Of a DNA stretch of 64,000 nucleotides, positions 10,436 through 21,870 are shown piece by piece. The stretch is from Galerina marginata (taxonomy: Eukaryota > Basidiomycota > Agaricomycetes > Agaricales > Galerinaceae), in NCBI GenBank assembly GCA_023014335.1, contig JAECYW010000033.1, positions 434,001-498,000 of the forward strand. Direction: 5' to 3'. Position numbers and translations under genes: made by a program. The first letter of the stretch is position 1; every line of letters starts with the position of its first letter. The notes beneath the pieces were generated by a model. It ran no database searches, had not been told where the DNA came from, and saw only the letters and a list, made by a program, of their open reading frames with translations.

Positions 10436-12183
10436 CCTTGTCTCTTCACTGTTGGGAAAGGAATTGGTTTGAACCGAGTTAGGAGAGGAGTAAGGGCTGC
10501 TTACACGAACAGATTATGTGGCTTCGAGTCGGAGGGGATGGGCGTAGTTATAATTTCATATAAAATGCTCCATTTTTGTCATCCATATCGTCCGATGGTC
10601 GAGAGGGAAAAGGTGGGAGGGGGGTAAAAGGCAGAAGTCCTCTTCTCCTGGATTTATAAAGGTTTTCGACGTGTTTGTCATAGCTCGTGTTCCGAACCGA
10701 AAGATCTCCAAGCAATTTAGAGTCCACCAGGGAGGCGCTTCGAAATTTAAAGTTTAAAGCCCTGGATTTTATTAGTGTGGGGTAGAGCGATCAATTGAAC
10801 AAGGTCCTTCGGCAATGGGCAAAAGATTACCCCAACCAAACGGATCATAGCAAGGGATTCCGCGCAGGGTCAACACGATGGCAAAGGGTAATTCGTGGCC
10901 ATTGCCATGGAAATTTCGCATTTCGGGTCGACCAGAATCTGTCCTTTTCAGGATCGATATAGGTTTAAACTTTATGAACGCCTCTGAGGTGAACTCCACT
11001 TAAGCCTACAAGGTCGGAAGAACCGGACGAACCGAAAGGTTTTTCAGCCAACAGAGGCGCCAAGGAAAACGGAGGCGCACCAAGAGGTGGATAAAATATC
11101 GCAAGTGTCCAATACACAATTTTAACGCCCTAGCCTCGTTCTGCATTCCGAAATGCAGGCGACAAACCGGAAGACCCTGCAAGGTACGAGTGTTGAGCTA
11201 GGGGCAAGAACAACCATACCGAGGGATCGACCTGGTATTGATGTGGGTCTATTAGACATTCGGAGAGGGCCTTTTGAACATGAACGATCAGTTCAAGTCG
11301 CAGGAGCGAAATATTACGCTTACTAGTGCCTGAATGTTGCATCTCCAAGAAGGTCGCCCGCGAGTTTCTTGCCATTGCGAAGCCCTAAAGGTGAAAGGAG
11401 AAAGCCGACAGTTCGTTGATAAAACACGTAAGAAATCGGAAATGCCATCGTTGAAATGCAAACAAGTTGAGAGAGAAAAACAGAAGATAAGAATACAATT
11501 GTATGTTCGAGCAAGATCTGAAAATGAGAAACCTTTTAATTCAATTTAGAAAACCAATCAAAAAACATTAAGGGAATAAACTCGTGACATGGAAAGCCTA
11601 TCACTACGAGGGTAGGGTGGGGTAGGCGGAGGAAACAGGGGCTAGGTCAGAGGTCGGAGTGGGAGTGTAGTTGAATGTGTAAGAGGAACGAGGAAGGAAG
11701 TGAATAAGTAAAGTAGCCACAACAGATTGTCCGTTCTATCCAAAACGACAAATAAGCGGTCGGGCGAGAAATGAGTTTGAGTTAGTTTGAGGCTCGATGG
11801 GTTGGGTTGGTTTGCGCAAATCGTACAATAGTGTTCCGGTATGTATGCAAAATAGGCGGGAGAAATGGCGGTCGCTGATGTCACTGATCCATGGTGGTCT
11901 GAAGGGTCAATGTCGGAGTCGGAGTCGGTATGGGAGGTGCACAGAGTCGAGATGAACGAATTCATCCAGAGGCATCGCCGTTAGGAGGAGGCAATGGTGT
12001 TGGTATGCGACGGGGAAATTAGGACGGTCAGCAGGGCAGGGCAGTCTAAAATAATCCGTGGGATAGATGGGAAGAAGTCGACAACATAAATTAAAATAGC
12101 AGACGGAAGGCAGCCTTGTCGACTTGAATATAAGGCTCGCGGGTCCGAGAGAGCCTAATACTCAAAGTCGCGGTCGTAGCCCA
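10436..12183. other. Intergenic, 3' side of the DGK1-type gene; nothing supported
   Basis: The DNA just left of 12184 is the 3' flank of the diacylglycerol kinase gene; the rest lies upstream of the 9.1-10.4 kb gene. ORFs at 10772-10999, 11130-11375 and 11642-11965 have no domain, no paralogue in the window and no splice support. No repeat was noticed. Confidence 0.45.
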
Positions 12184-13717
12184 TCATGACGACAGCCACG
12201 ACGCAGCCATGCCGAGCAGCTTGAAGAATCCGAGTATGCATCCACCTGAGATGATGGGCAGTGTAAGGTTGTCGTCGAGGGACCCGAGATCTGGGGATGA
12301 AACGAGATAAGAAAAGATTGTTAGATGAAGCAGAGCAGAAAGAGGATAAATATACCTAGGGCTTCTGCGATGCCACTGACGAGGCCGGCGAAGATGGAAA
12401 TTACGAGCAGCCCAAGAGGGCCGCCACCACCGGCTGCGACGGGCGTTTGTGTTGCATAATCTAAGGGGAGCAAATATCGTTAGAAAGTGTCGAGAAGGAA
12501 TATAAATTAAAACGAACCCAATTGCCTCACTCCACCGTCCCAGGCCCATGAGATGTCTCGTCCCCCAGCGCGCATCGGCGCGACGTATCCCCAGAAACCG
12601 AGGGCAATACAGGTGCCTGTGACAGCAGCCGCAGCGAACCCAGCCAAGGACTTGCGTGGTGCAAGCGGCAGACGGAGGATCGGTAGTCGGGCCGGAAGTT
12701 TTCGTGTTTGGGAGCCATACAGACGGCCAAAGGTCGACGCCGCTGTATCTGCCCAGGAGAGGCTAGAGAGATGTCAGTACGTGAAGATGTGCAGCACGAG
12801 ATAGACCAGGCGGCGTACATGAGGATGGCTACGGTGGCCACGTCTTGTGGGTACAGTGATAGCACGAAGTTGACACCCAGGATGTACCACACGACACCGT
12901 TTACAGAATCCTGGAAAAACAATGGACATTGAACATGACGCAAGTCCGGGGATGTGGGGAAAATTAAACGTACCCGTTCGCTTTCGCGCATGAGAAATCC
13001 GAGGAACCTCTCGTACGTCCGGGCGAAACTCCGTGACTTGAACCTGAGTAGGTCGGCAGGGATGATGATGGCGAGGGCCATCCAGAGGACGAGCACAATA
13101 GTGCGCACGTCGCCTTCAGATACGTATAGGTATAGGGTGAAGAAACCTAAAGAAAGGTGGCACAGAATAAGCGATAGCATATTTAGAAAAGGGCTGCGAG
13201 ACCGACCTATCGAGCTGTGCAGCACCTTGCGAGGAATCTCCAGGTCGGGTTTCGGTTTCGTAGCCGGTCGTGCGTGTCCATTGCCATTCAAGCTGCCATT
13301 CGCCGACTCAGCCGCACTTTTCGCAGCTTGCGCGTTCTTCACGGCTTCCTGGCCGAGGGCATACAGCACCTTCTCGACCTGCCGCTCCTCGCCGTCCCCG
13401 TCCAGCTCTTCCTCCTCCGGTACAGGCAGTTCCATATCGCTCGACTCAAGGTGGCCCAGCCCCTCTAGGCGCTTGATGACTTTCCGTGTGATATCCCGAA
13501 CACCTTTGGGGTTCTCGGCCGATAATGGCGCCGGGTGGAAGGAGATGATGGGCGAGGGAGAACGTTTGCTCGTCGCTGACGAGACTGGGGAGGCCCTGTT
13601 TGTAGGCGCTGTCCTTGTGAGAGATGGAGAGCGGGCAGAACGGGAGCGGCGGCGGGCAGGACGTGGTGAGGGGTCGTGTGCGTTAGATGTGGCAGTGTCG
13701 CGCTCAATCGAGGGCAT
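12184..13717 (-). CDS. DGK1: CTP-dependent diacylglycerol kinase, DGK1 type
   Basis: The CDS is complement(join(12184..12290,12356..12460,12518..12762,12807..12910,12974..13146,13207..13717)), 414 residues. It is an ER/nuclear-membrane enzyme of the CTP-transferase family (SEC59/DGK1 fold) that makes phosphatidate from diacylglycerol using CTP. The N-terminal ~150 residues are Ser/Arg/Pro-rich and disordered. The catalytic part begins at EIPRKVLHSSIGFFTLYLY, whose Arg-Lys pair is needed in yeast Dgk1. It goes on through LLRFKSRSFARTYERFLGFL, MRESER, NGVVWYILG and LSWADTAASTFGRLYG (conserved Asp and Gly) to the family's typical end, EALDLGSLDDNLTLPI. Several hydrophobic helices are visible. 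The start ATG at 13717 is preferred over an in-frame upstream ATG (13972) because the extra residues look like untranslated leader. All phases agree. Confidence 0.9.
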
Positions 13718-14843
13718 GTTTTTGGTAGATTTTTCTCTTGCAAGTCGTGGTTGTTGTCGTTGAGGGGGTCGTAAAACAGTGAGCAAGCCGTGCTGGTCGT
13801 TGTCCGCGACGGTGATGAGGGGCACTTGTGGAGGTGAAAAACGGGGTTTCAAATTCTGCAAATCACGGTTTGTTGATTCAGGGGTTTTGTTTGTTTGTGC
13901 ATCTTTATCCTTGCGAACCAAGCAATGGAAGGTAATCAAAGAAAGCCTTCTCTCCAAGTCTGCCAACCTCAAATCGATTCTTTTTCTCTCGCTTCCTCAG
14001 AAATATGACTCGAGAGGACGCCTAAATTATATGAAGGAGGAACTCCTGGCTATGCTCTTCTATACACCAAAAGACTCATAAAGATCACCAATGACGTGTA
14101 AATGATGTCGAATTGTGCGTCGTTCAGCTAGGGGCCGAGGAACGATTTACTCGTTGAACCCCACCTCACGGTCGTCACCCCAACATGAAGCGCTCCAGAA
14201 CTTGTCCCGGAGAAACTCAACAGTATTTTGCGAATTATGTGCTCCTATTGCAGGAAGAAATCGCTTAGCCGTCGATTTTTGCTGTTCATTCTGCTTTGAA
14301 TTGTGGGGCTCTGTTCCTATTCCGCTTCGTTCCGCGCTTCACACTGAAGCCTCGTGGACCTCCCGCTTCGGAAAGCTGTAGACCAGTAGGCGGCAGGCCA
14401 AATAATACTAACAATTCTGCCCTGTTCACTCTGGTCCTACGAGTAAATTCGGCATCATCTAGGCTCGCGTGCTACCCTCAGGACTATGAATTAATCATAG
14501 GTTTGCTTACACCCCGGTATGATATTTTGTTCGAAGCCCAACTAATAGGAGCCAACGCCTCGCATCTGATATAAAACACGACGGTATCGAGAAAATGGCT
14601 ACTCATATAAAGAAGGTCATCCGAGTCACGGTACAGCTCAAGGAACCGAACTTGAAGACGCGAATGAGGGTGGTTCCAATTATGTGACTAGAATAATACC
14701 AACGGGTATGCCAGCTTTGCCAAGGAGCTAGCCTAAAATATATTTAGAATAGAAATTGCGTATCAACCTTGACGGCCAGACGAACACTTTTCCTATTCTG
14801 ATAATAATGACGGTGAATTCAAAATTCGACTGCCCAGCCAAAG
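13718..14843. other. Intergenic; nothing recognised
   Basis: This holds the upstream region of the DGK1-type gene and the 3' flank of the next F-box gene. Plus-strand ORFs at 13779-14574 show no domain or splice-phase support. No repeat or RNA feature was seen. Confidence 0.4.
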
Positions 14844-15950
14844 TCAGTCATCCTCGGCGCGGTCTGCGTCATCGAGAAACTCAGTTCGCCCATTCTCAGC
14901 AACACTTCGAGGGATCACGATGGGCAATTCAACGCCACGCAGCCACCTGTGGCACCCGCGAGTCACATGGAACTTGCCACCGACGTCCACTCGCCGCAGA
15001 GTTCGACACTTGAAAAAGAGCTCGATGACGCGTTGTGGATGATTGAGCATGGAATTTAGGTTGCGATTTGATTCGAGGACCAGAAGAACTCGGAGGGAAG
15101 GAAGATTGGGGATAAAGCCCCAGTCCTAAAGGACATGAAGGTGATGTCAATTAACAACACTCAAAAGAGAAAAAAATCGACCCTCCGTACCTGTTCATGC
15201 ATCTTCTGAATCTCCAAAAACCGCAGCGACTTTAGGGATAGGTTGGGCAATGCACGAAAGGTGTTGAAAGTCTCTGCGTTATCTACCCGGAAAGACAACG
15301 AGCGCAGGTTGTCCAGCTGGTCTGACATGCTGCTGGCCACGGCTGGCACCCGATCCAGTTCATCGTATAGGTAGTCCCATTCAAAACGAACGACCTTCCG
15401 ACCTGGAAGAACAGCGCTGGCAGCGTAGATTGACCCACGAAGGACCTTCAAATCTGGGAACGCCAACGGGGAAAGTGGCCACGCTTCAAGAAGGCCAAAT
15501 ATATAATCGCTGATATGCACAAAGTCCGGATGTTCCTGCATATGATCCTGCTTGAAAAGGCGGCTGGCAGCGTAATAGCACACTTCGAGGGATTCGAGGC
15601 GAAATTGGCGTTTAGGACATGGGGTGAGGTGTAGGTATCTGAGGTTGACGATATTCTGCAACCAGCCTTCCAGAATCCAGAGGCTCGAATTCTTTGCTTA
15701 AGCGAACGTGAAATAAGGAACCAGTGAACGACGTGACGAAGCTTGCAAGGCATGGATTGTCCAGCATGGTTCTTGAAAATCGGAAGATGTCAGGGTGATA
15801 GCGAATGCGGACTCTGGAATAGAGAAGTCGGTTGGCATGAGGGTTCAGGGAACGACAGGTTATGGAGAGCGCGTAAAGTAGTTTCTTGTCATCGCGTATG
15901 TGATCGAGGATGGCCTGGACGAGCTCTGGAGGCAGGTCGAGTAGTGGCAT
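14844..15950 (-). pseudogene. F-box family B, copy 1 (one frameshift in exon 1)
   Basis: This is the leftmost member of the ten-copy family B array. Exon 1 is 15950-15191 and exon 2 15125-14844, with a 65-bp intron. It begins MPLLDLPPELVQAILDHIRD, a clear F-box. The frame is open to FTGSLFHVRLSKEFEPL, then shifts by one base near 15670-15690 into WILEGWLQNIVNLR, which matches the WLQNIVNL of other copies. Exon 2 starts DWGFIPNLPSLRVLLVLE and ends AENGRTEFLDDADRAEDD, the family C-terminal signature. Everything except the shift looks selected, so either a recent mutation or a sequence error is possible. Function, if any, would be target recognition for an SCF ubiquitin ligase. Confidence 0.75.
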
Positions 15951-16650
15951 GGTGGCATGAAGAAAACCAGCGCGTGTGCCAAAATTAGACCCTAACAAAC
16001 CCTAACTAAGCCGAACGGCAAACGCCAAAACGGGTAGTCTCCTAATGCGGTCGACTTGAAGCTGTCGTTTTCAGTACCATCTAGTTCGCTTTCTGTATCA
16101 TCGATTACAGCAAGCGCCTATCCAATAATTCAGAAGTGCCACTAGTACTCTCCAAGTAATTTCCATAGTTTTTGTGTAGAGTACGAAAACGCTGGCTTTT
16201 CGGTCTTTTTGGCCCCAGGCTGAGGCGGCGTTGCCAACGGTACAAACAGAGTCTCTTGCGAAAGCTCTTCCAGTCGTGATAGACCGAAAGACTGGTGTTT
16301 TAGAATTGAGGCTGTAGGTAAAGCTCCTTTTTTGCTATTTTCATTGGGGAAATTGGAAAAGGAGCAAAGTACACAAACGATGGATTCAACTTAGTTAATC
16401 CTGAAATTCCAATTACGCCAGTGACTTCCCATGTATTCGACATGGGCGAGTCGAAAATTTCTTATTCTACCCGTTGCACCCTCCAAAGGTCGTCGCCGAA
16501 GTCGATAGTCCATCGATTGAACCAGCGGAACCGCGATGTCACTTGCGTCAATAATGCCGTCAGTGACGCGTTGTGGCCCCAAGTTGCCAACAATTCAATA
16601 CCATGCCCACAAAAGGCAGGCCCTATGTCGTCAAAAGTTCAGTACTTACC
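15951..16650. other. Divergent intergenic region
   Basis: This lies between the minus-strand F-box start (15950) and the plus-strand mini-gene start (16651), so it probably carries both promoters. The part at 16020-16065 resembles DNA near 5030-5070 next to the family B relic. Short ORFs here are not supported. Confidence 0.4.
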
Positions 16651-16991
16651 ATGCCTACAGCCAACCCAAAAGACAAGTTAGGCCACGAAATCTCAGTTGG
16701 AGATCATGTTTATACAAAATTCCGTGGTGGAAAACGTGAAGGCGAGGTACGCACTTGGATTTTTCAAATCAAATTTGAGACATTACCTCTAACGCTCATC
16801 AGGTTGAAGAAATAGTAAAAACTACTGAAGAAGCAGAGAAAGCTGGTGTGAAAAATCCCCCCAAGGTATTTTGGAATTGATGAGGAGTGGCAAATTGGCT
16901 AATGCGTTGTTCCTAGATATTATTTAAGGATCAACACGGGCATCAGGTAGCGCATAATCCGGGGACGCTCGAGGACCTGGATAAGGAGTGA
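16651..16991 (+). CDS. Small DUF2945 (HVA1-type Tudor domain) protein
   Basis: The CDS is join(16651..16746,16803..16865,16917..16991), 77 residues, with three exons in phase 0 and introns of 56 and 51 bp. It reads MPTANPKDKLGHEISVGDHV, then YTKFRGGKREGE|VEEIVKTTEEAE..NPPK|ILFKDQHGHQVAHNPGTLED. This is the small single-domain form of the 'hypervirulence-associated protein Tudor' family (DUF2945). Its pattern is a short beta-barrel with GDHVYTK, GG..EGEV and K(V/I)LF.DQHGHQVAHNP motifs. The biochemical role is not established. It is the only plus-strand gene inside the left half of the F-box array, and a decayed second copy lies at 4519-4680. Confidence 0.85.
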
Positions 16992-17286
16992 GGTGGAGGA
17001 AGGATGGTCTATACGTATATGATAGGAATGAGAAACCAAACCGCAAGCAATACCGTTTCATTTCATAAACCATTGAAGAAGCCGAAATTCCAAGTGGAAA
17101 CCTCCTGTGTCGCCATCAAAAACTTCTGAAGATAATGGTACGGATAGAATTGGGGGACTATTCACAAAATCTGGTTTCTAGAGATCGTCTTGATTGTCTT
17201 TTATTATCATCTGAAGGGATCTCGATGGACATTAGTACAATTATTAGCAAGAAAAGAAAAAAACTTACTTACCTTCCGCCCAGTCA

Positions 17287-18388
17287 TCAGTCATCCAAGT
17301 TATCCAGAAATTCCATCCGTCCTCTTTCAGCGATGCGCAGGGGAACGGATTTGGGCAGCGCTTCACCCCGCACCCATCGAGAACAAGTACGCTTTTTGCG
17401 GCGTCTCGTCCCACTAACGTCGACACGTTGGAGGGTTGAACATCTCGAGAAGAGCTCAACGACGCGGGTTGGTTGATCGAGGACGTCCATAAACACGCCG
17501 GGAGGCTCCACGACGAAGAGAACCCTCAGGTTGGAAAGAGTGGGTATCGATACCCAGTCCTGAACAAAACGACAGACAGTATTAAGTGGAGAGGAAAAAT
17601 CGACAAACGACACGAACCTGCGGGTACATTATCTGGATCTCCAAAAAGCGAAGTGAACGCAGATAGACGCTCGGCTGGATGTAAATTGGATGAATGCCCA
17701 CACCGGTACCATGTGCTCTGTAAGTCAGAGAACGGAGGCCGTTAAGTTGGTCCGAAATCTCATTGACGTGATTTACTGTGACCCGCACTGGCTCGTCCTG
17801 AGCATAATTCCACTCGAAACGCGCTACACGGTTACCAGGTAGGAGCTCCCTTGCGGCATTTATATTTCCGCAAAGTACCTTCAGTTTTGGGAACACTAAT
17901 AGAGATGGGGTCTTTCCGAGGTGTCGGATCGTACCTGTACTGAGAAAGACGAGATCCGTTTGGTCCTTGAGGAAGCTCACGAGGGGTGCTACACCATCTG
18001 GACAACTCACTTCTAGGGAAGTGAGGCGGAAAGGAACTTTGGGAAAGGGATCGCAGGCATCAGTCCATGGCGTCGTGATATGTAGCGATTTAAGATTGAC
18101 GATATTCTGCAACCAGCCTTCATGTGGTGACCGTACAGATTTTGAGGCTAACAAGGGTCCGGTGAATGAAGTCACATAGCGGGCGAGACGAGGATCGTTC
18201 AACATGATTTCAGCGAGAGGGAAAAGTTGCGAGTTGTCCCGTATGCGTATGTTGGAGTACAGAAAGGGGCGGACTTCTTCATGCAGAGCATGGCAAGTCA
18301 GAGAGACGCTTTTGAGAAGTGTCCTGTAACCGCGTATGTTGTCGAGGATAGCCTCGATAACCGGTGACGGTAGGTCTAGTAGCGGCAT
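17287..18388 (-). CDS. F-box family B, copy 2 (intact)
   Basis: The CDS is complement(join(17287..17559,17618..18388)), 347 residues. The F-box occupies residues 1-45 (MPLLDLPSPVIEAILDNIRG, SLTCHALHEEVRPFLYSNIR). It is followed by a leucine-rich middle with the family landmarks GWLQNIVNLKSLH, PFRLTSLEV, LKVLCGNINAARELLPG, RVARFEW and LRSLRFLEIQIMYPQ. A 58-bp phase-0 intron precedes exon 2, which starts DWVSIPTLSNLRVLFVVE and carries CSRWVRG and AERGRMEFLDNLDD. It is a likely SCF substrate receptor with unknown target. Compared with the MPQPELPPE subgroup it belongs to the MPLL subgroup. It has the same orientation as its neighbours, separated by under 400 bp from copy 3. Confidence 0.88.
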
Positions 18389-18673
18389 CGCGATAGGCAG
18401 TGGTGGGAGAGCAAGCCATATGCTAGAAAGCTTAAATTAGACTTGTCAAAGGAGTCAAATCGGAAGATCAGCCGTTGTTTTCCCATACTTTCCTGGTGGG
18501 CGGCGGGATAAAATCGTTGTCCTGTGATTCGAAAAATTAAAGATAATTCTGTTTTATCTCTTGGAATTTAAGTATGCCGTTAACGCTGTCCTTCTGGTCC
18601 CTGTCTGCAGAAAAGGATAGGTTTTCCCTAAATTCTAATAGTAAACACCCAGTCAGCAAACTACAGCAATTCA

Positions 18674-19814
18674 TCAGCCACGTTCGTCGCAATCAAAGTC
18701 ATCAAGAAATTCCATCCGACCCTGCTCAGCAATATGCAATGGGATAGAGATTGGAACGGCTTTATCTCGCACCCATCGAGAACAAGGAAGCGCTTTGTCC
18801 TGCCTCCCTACATCGACACGCTGGAGCGTTGCGCATTTTGAGAACAGCTCGCCGATAAGGGCCGGTTGGTTGACCATGCTCATGAATACACCGAATGGTT
18901 CAAGGACGAGGAAAACGCGTAGATTAGGGAAAGAAGAAATGATTTCCCAATCCTGAATGACGTGATGGTGGTTAGCGGATTGAAGAAACGGAGGAAGAGA
19001 TAGAAAGAAACGAAGGAGGAAAGAAATTGCAAACCTGTGGATACATTATTTCGATCTCCAAAAAGCGGAGGGAATGCAGATTGACAGTTGACATGATGTA
19101 CAGTGGATGAATTCCTACACTGCTACTTTCCGTTGAGTAGGATAGAGAGCGCAGGTTGCTCAGTTCGTCTGAGATGTGGTTGAGAAGGTTGACTGAAACA
19201 CGGATTGGCTCGTCTTGTGTGTACTTCCAGTCGAGACGTGCCAAGCGGCGGCCAGGCAGAATTGCTCTCGCGGCGTTTATATTGCCACGAAGCACCTTCA
19301 AGTTGGGGCACGCCAAACGGGAAAGTGGTTTGTAGGCGAGATCGGGAATGGAACCAACGCTAATGGATTCGAGATTTGTCTGATCCTCGAGGAAGCTTTC
19401 TATGAAAGCCAGGCCGTTGGAGCAATTCAATTCGAGGGAGGTAAGACGGAAGGGGACTTTAGGAAAAGGCTGGCGGTTATCATGTCCTTTCGTGAGGTGA
19501 AGCGATTTGAGATTGACGAGGTTCTGTAACCAGCCATCGGGTGGTTGCTGTACTCTTGCAGATTTGGTAGGAATCATTGGACCAACAAATGAGATCACGA
19601 GGCTGGCGAGATGACTATTATTTAGCATCTTTTCGGCGAAAGCAGAAAGATTCAGGTAGTCCTGTATGTGAATGTTTGAATACAGCAGTGGGCTGACCAG
19701 GTCACGTAGGGCGTGGCAGGTGGAAGAAACGGCGAAGAGTAGGTTCCTGTCGTTGCAGGTGTCATCTAGAATGGCGAAAATGAGCTCAAGCGGGAGATCT
19801 AGTAAGGATATCAT
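18674..19814 (-). CDS. F-box family B, copy 3 (intact)
   Basis: The CDS is complement(join(18674..18952,19035..19814)), 352 residues. The start at 19814 (MISLLDLPLELIFAILDDTC) is chosen because it aligns with the MPLL start of the other copies; an in-frame ATG eight codons upstream is possible. Landmarks are STCHALRDLVSPLLYSNIHI, GWLQNLVNLKSLHL, ACPNLKVLRGNINAARAILP, LRFLEIEIMYPQ and, after an 82-bp intron (the longest in the family), DWEIISSFPNLRVFLVLE, CSRWVRD and AEQGRMEFLDDFD. The role is as for the other family B members. Confidence 0.87.
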
Positions 19815-20526
19815 GATAGATGATGTGGGAGAGGACAAACTGTAATGGTCAGAGCACGAAGATCAAATCGATCACTTGGCTAAAAATAGAATTTCACTGC
19901 CGGATTCAAACTCAAACCAGCTTTGAGTTCCAGAGGCTAGTTTCGACGTTCGAGCAAAGGGAAATAAGATAAATATTGAGCGAATAACAATTCAAGACGA
20001 ATCCAAGTTTCTAACTCTAAAATATTGTATAAGAGATTGAGATCGCTTTCAACGCCAGAGGTGAAAATGGCCAGGGCCTAGCACAAGTTCGAAAGGAAAA
20101 AATGAACAACTTCTTCGTACATAATCCTAGTGGACTCTGCTCAGCGGTCGAGGGTTGCTCGTTATAACGTCATGCGGCGGTGGCATCACAGTTGGCCATG
20201 ATGAGAGGAAAAAAGTTAGATCATCATGGATATACCATTAAATAAACGACGCATTGTGTTAAAATGGGTCCTCGTTGAGGATATCGATACCGGCGATTAG
20301 TCATTAGAATTTGTTGTATAATCAACCCTGAGGGCCTGAGGTTTGAACTGTTATCTTTCGCTACTTGTAGCCATCGGCAGGTAACTCGTAAAAACGGTTC
20401 ACCCGACGGATAATTCGACTGCAGGAGGTTTCTGCGGATTGATAAGAAGTATTAGCCACCGTAATTCTGGTCCACGCCATCGATCACTCACTCTCCATTT
20501 CTCTGGGTCCGCGGCTAGTCATAAAT
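19815..20526. other. Intergenic within the F-box array
   Basis: This is upstream DNA of copy 3 and downstream DNA of copy 4. It is AT-rich with no ORF, relic or repeat that could be supported. Confidence 0.4.
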
Positions 20527-21631
20527 CTATTCTAGGTCATCAAGAAACTCCATCCGCCCATGCTCAGCGACGCGGAGCGGAATAACAACAGGCTTTTCCA
20601 CACCTCGCAGCCATCGAGAGCAGGTAAGTGTATTGCGGTAGTACCTTCCCCCGACGTCCACGCGTTGGAGGCTTTCGCATTTCGAAAAGAGATCGATGAC
20701 ACGTTGTGGTTTATCGAGCACGCTCATGAGCACATAGGATGGCTCTAGAACGAGAAGAATACGTAGATTAGGAAGTGTGGATATGGATGACCAGTCCTGC
20801 AGCAAATAACCAAAATTGTGGTATAAGTGAAAAAAAGGGAAGGTGATAGAAGGTACGAACATCTGGGTGCATCATTTGTATTTCCAGAAAATGGAGGTTT
20901 TGGAGGTAGTTTGGCAACGCGTAGAGGGAATGGATGCCTGTGCCCGCACCTGCCGCTCTGTAAGTCAGAGAACGGAGGTTATTTAGTTGGTCGGAGATGT
21001 CGCTGAGAAGGCCAGCGATGAATTGGACAGGCTCGTCTTGGGGGTAGATCCACTCGAATCGTGCCACGCGGCGGCCAGGCAAGATGGCCCTCGCAGCGTA
21101 TATATTACCACGGAGCACCTTGAGCTTTGGGCAGGCTAGTGGGGAAAGTGGCCGCCGCTCGAGATATCGAAATGCGTTTGGGCTAAAGAAAACGAGGTCC
21201 TGTTGGCTCTCAAGGAAGCTCTCGAACGGCGCCACTCCGTAGTAGCAGTTCACTTCAAAGGAAGTTAGGCGGAAAGAGACCTGAGGAAAGGGAGATTCGC
21301 TGGCGTTATTCGTGATCATGAGGTGCAGCGATTTGAGATTAACGATATTCTGCAACCACCCTTGGACTGGTAGGAATACAGACCTCGAGGGTAACATGGG
21401 TCCTACAAATGAAGTTACTAAGCGAGCGAGGTTGTGGTTGTTCAGCATGGTTCCTGCGAACGGTAGGAGGTGGGGGTAGTCCCGTATGCGAACGCTGGAG
21501 TACAGCAGCGGACTGACGTGGTTGTGGAGGGCATGGCAAGTTTGGGCGACGCTGCAGAGCAGTTTCCGATCTTCGCGTATGTTATCCAGGATAGCGTTGA
21601 TAAGCTCTGGTGGCAGGCTGAGCAGAGGCAT
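20527..21631 (-). CDS. F-box family B, copy 4 (intact)
   Basis: The CDS is complement(join(20527..20796,20861..21631)), 346 residues. It begins MPLLSLPPELINAILDNIRE with TCHALHNHVSPLLYSSVRIR. It continues GWLQNIVNLKSLHLM, SFRLTSFEVNCYYG, LKVLRGNIYAARAILPGRRV, LNNLRSLTYRA and HFLEIQMMHPD. The 64-bp intron falls at the family position, and exon 2 reads DWSSISTLPNLRILLVLE, CSRWLRG and AEHGRMEFLDDLE. It is a putative substrate receptor of an SCF ligase. It is closest to copies 2 and 3, consistent with recent tandem duplication. Confidence 0.88.
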
Positions 21632-21870
21632 GGTTGTGGGAGTGATGAAGTTGTGTGCTATGATTACCTTGCTCTATTTAAGCACCGGTAACTTCGGGCC
21701 TTTAGCCCGCGGCCGTTCTTTTTCAAAATTCAGTTCTTGGTGACCACCATTTTTGAATTGCTTTTCGGTCTTGCAAACAGCGAACGGTAAAGAGTAAGTA
21801 CAAAGTGTAGGTTCCTATAATTCGCTTTACGAAAGGGCAGCTCCACTTACACGTCGCAGCTCTCTCTAGT

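Noticed and set aside
12954..13763. 269-codon plus-strand ORF
   Set aside because: It overlaps the DGK1-type exons on the other strand, which have family motifs and in-phase introns.
21470..21743. Plus-strand ORFs opposite F-box copy 4
   Set aside because: They overlap the intact F-box start on the minus strand and its immediate upstream region, with no independent support.
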